From positions 1 through 5,908 of the forward strand of contig CALCHY010000100.1 in assembly GCA_937907415.1 (NCBI GenBank): a DNA stretch of 5,908 bases, given 5' to 3'. Origin of the DNA: an uncultured Trueperaceae bacterium (GTDB lineage: Bacteria > Deinococcota > Deinococci > Deinococcales > Trueperaceae). Under the pieces are notes generated by a model, which did no database searches, was not told the origin of the DNA, and saw nothing but the letters and a program-made list of their open reading frames with translations. A program made the position numbers and the translations under genes. Within the stretch, counting starts at the first letter, position 1, and every line of letters starts with the position of its first letter. This document shows positions 5,615 to 5,908 of this stretch, in pieces.

Positions 5615-5908
5615 AATCAGCAGCGTCGAACAAGCTGCCTTGGGGGAAGAGCTCATCGAAGCCTTGCTCGAGTTTGAGTTGGTCGTAGTCGACGATGAAG
5701 CCTTCTTCGTCTTTCTGTCGGTGGTAGCGGGTTTCGCCTTTGCGGCGGCGGTGGTACTCGAGGATGCGGACTTGCTTGTCGGGTAGTGGCTCGAGGAGGA
5801 CGCGGACGGTGCTGCCGGTGCTTTCGATGAGGCGTTCGGCGGTGTTTGCGGGGCCGGTAGCGGCGGGGCCCTTGTTGGCTGCTCCTGCGTCGTTGGGGGT
5901 GGGGGTTC
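5613..5908 (-). CDS. C-terminal part of an unidentified protein ending in a clamp-binding-like motif (5' end outside window)
   Basis: The last 97 codons of a gene that enters from the high-coordinate edge are open up to TAG 5615-5613; I read this frame by hand. The fragment begins with a low-complexity stretch rich in Thr, Pro, Ala, Asn and Gly (about 25 residues) that looks like a linker. A compact charged segment follows, with STVRVLLEPLPDKQVRILEY then a basic patch HRRRKGETRYHRQK. An acidic tail ends in FPQGSLFDAAD. QGSLF (5642-5628) fits the QxxLF beta-clamp-binding pattern found at or near the ends of many bacterial DNA polymerase, repair and replication proteins. I do not recognise the protein. 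Coupling to a phage-type nucleotide pyrophosphohydrolase gene and the clamp-like motif suggest a DNA-metabolism role, but this is inference from a fragment. Confidence 0.7.
   Translation of the reverse strand, partial: TPTPNDAGAANKGPAATGPANTAERLIESTGSTVRVLLEPLPDKQVRILEYHRRRKGETRYHRQKDEEGFIVDYDQLKLEQGFDELFPQGSLFDAAD

Noticed and set aside
81..5795. Ten CTCGAG palindromes (at 81, 744, 1287, 1838, 1889, 3342, 3897, 5667, 5757, 5790)
   Set aside because: More than a rough expectation of about two, but all lie in genes, and those I checked in frame encode Leu-Glu with the preferred codons CTC and GAG, so codon use explains them.

Overview
This 5.9 kb window is high in GC, and all six genes I can support lie on the minus strand, so transcription runs from high to low coordinates. 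The coding strand is C-rich and codons mostly end in C. Type IV pilus inner-membrane proteins, a periplasmic PilP-like protein and a lipobox lipoprotein point to a bacterium with a two-membrane (diderm) envelope. One gene has a possible leaderless promoter (TAACAT six bases before its ATG). Together with GC content this would fit the Deinococcota, but that placement is an inference and no marker gene here proves it.

In transcription order the layout is as follows. (1) 5908-5613 is the 3' end of an unidentified gene whose product ends in a beta-clamp-binding-like QGSLF motif. (2) 5604-4951 encodes a protein with an N-terminal winged-helix-like part and a C-terminal MazG-like nucleotide pyrophosphohydrolase of the kind common in phages. 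It is 8 bp from gene 1 and its ribosome site overlaps that gene's stop. (3) After a 103 bp gap, 4847-3333 encodes a multidomain lipoprotein with two carboxypeptidase-regulatory-like folds, a PKD domain and a pre-peptidase-C-terminal-like (PPC) domain. (4) After a 78 bp gap holding a 9 bp inverted repeat and a weak promoter candidate, 3254-2148 encodes a 368-residue protein I do not recognise. (5) After 46 bp, 2101-1472 encodes a secreted, proline-rich, PilP-like protein. (6) Overlapping it by four bases (ATGA), 1475 to beyond base 1 is one open frame that reads as PilM fused to PilN.

Genes 5 and 6 form the functional core. In type IV pilus systems PilM is a cytoplasmic actin-like protein that docks on the N-terminal tail of PilN, while PilN, PilO and PilP link the inner membrane to the secretin. 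Here PilM and PilN are one polypeptide, which gives the topology of GspL from type II secretion. The nucleotide-binding motifs of the actin-like half are eroded, and PilP comes before rather than after PilMN. PilO and the secretin would be expected below base 1.

Genes 1 and 2 look like accessory or phage-type cargo, and the G/C skew weakens or reverses over gene 2, so the window may join two regions of different history. There are no RNA genes, CRISPR arrays or insertion sequences that I can see.
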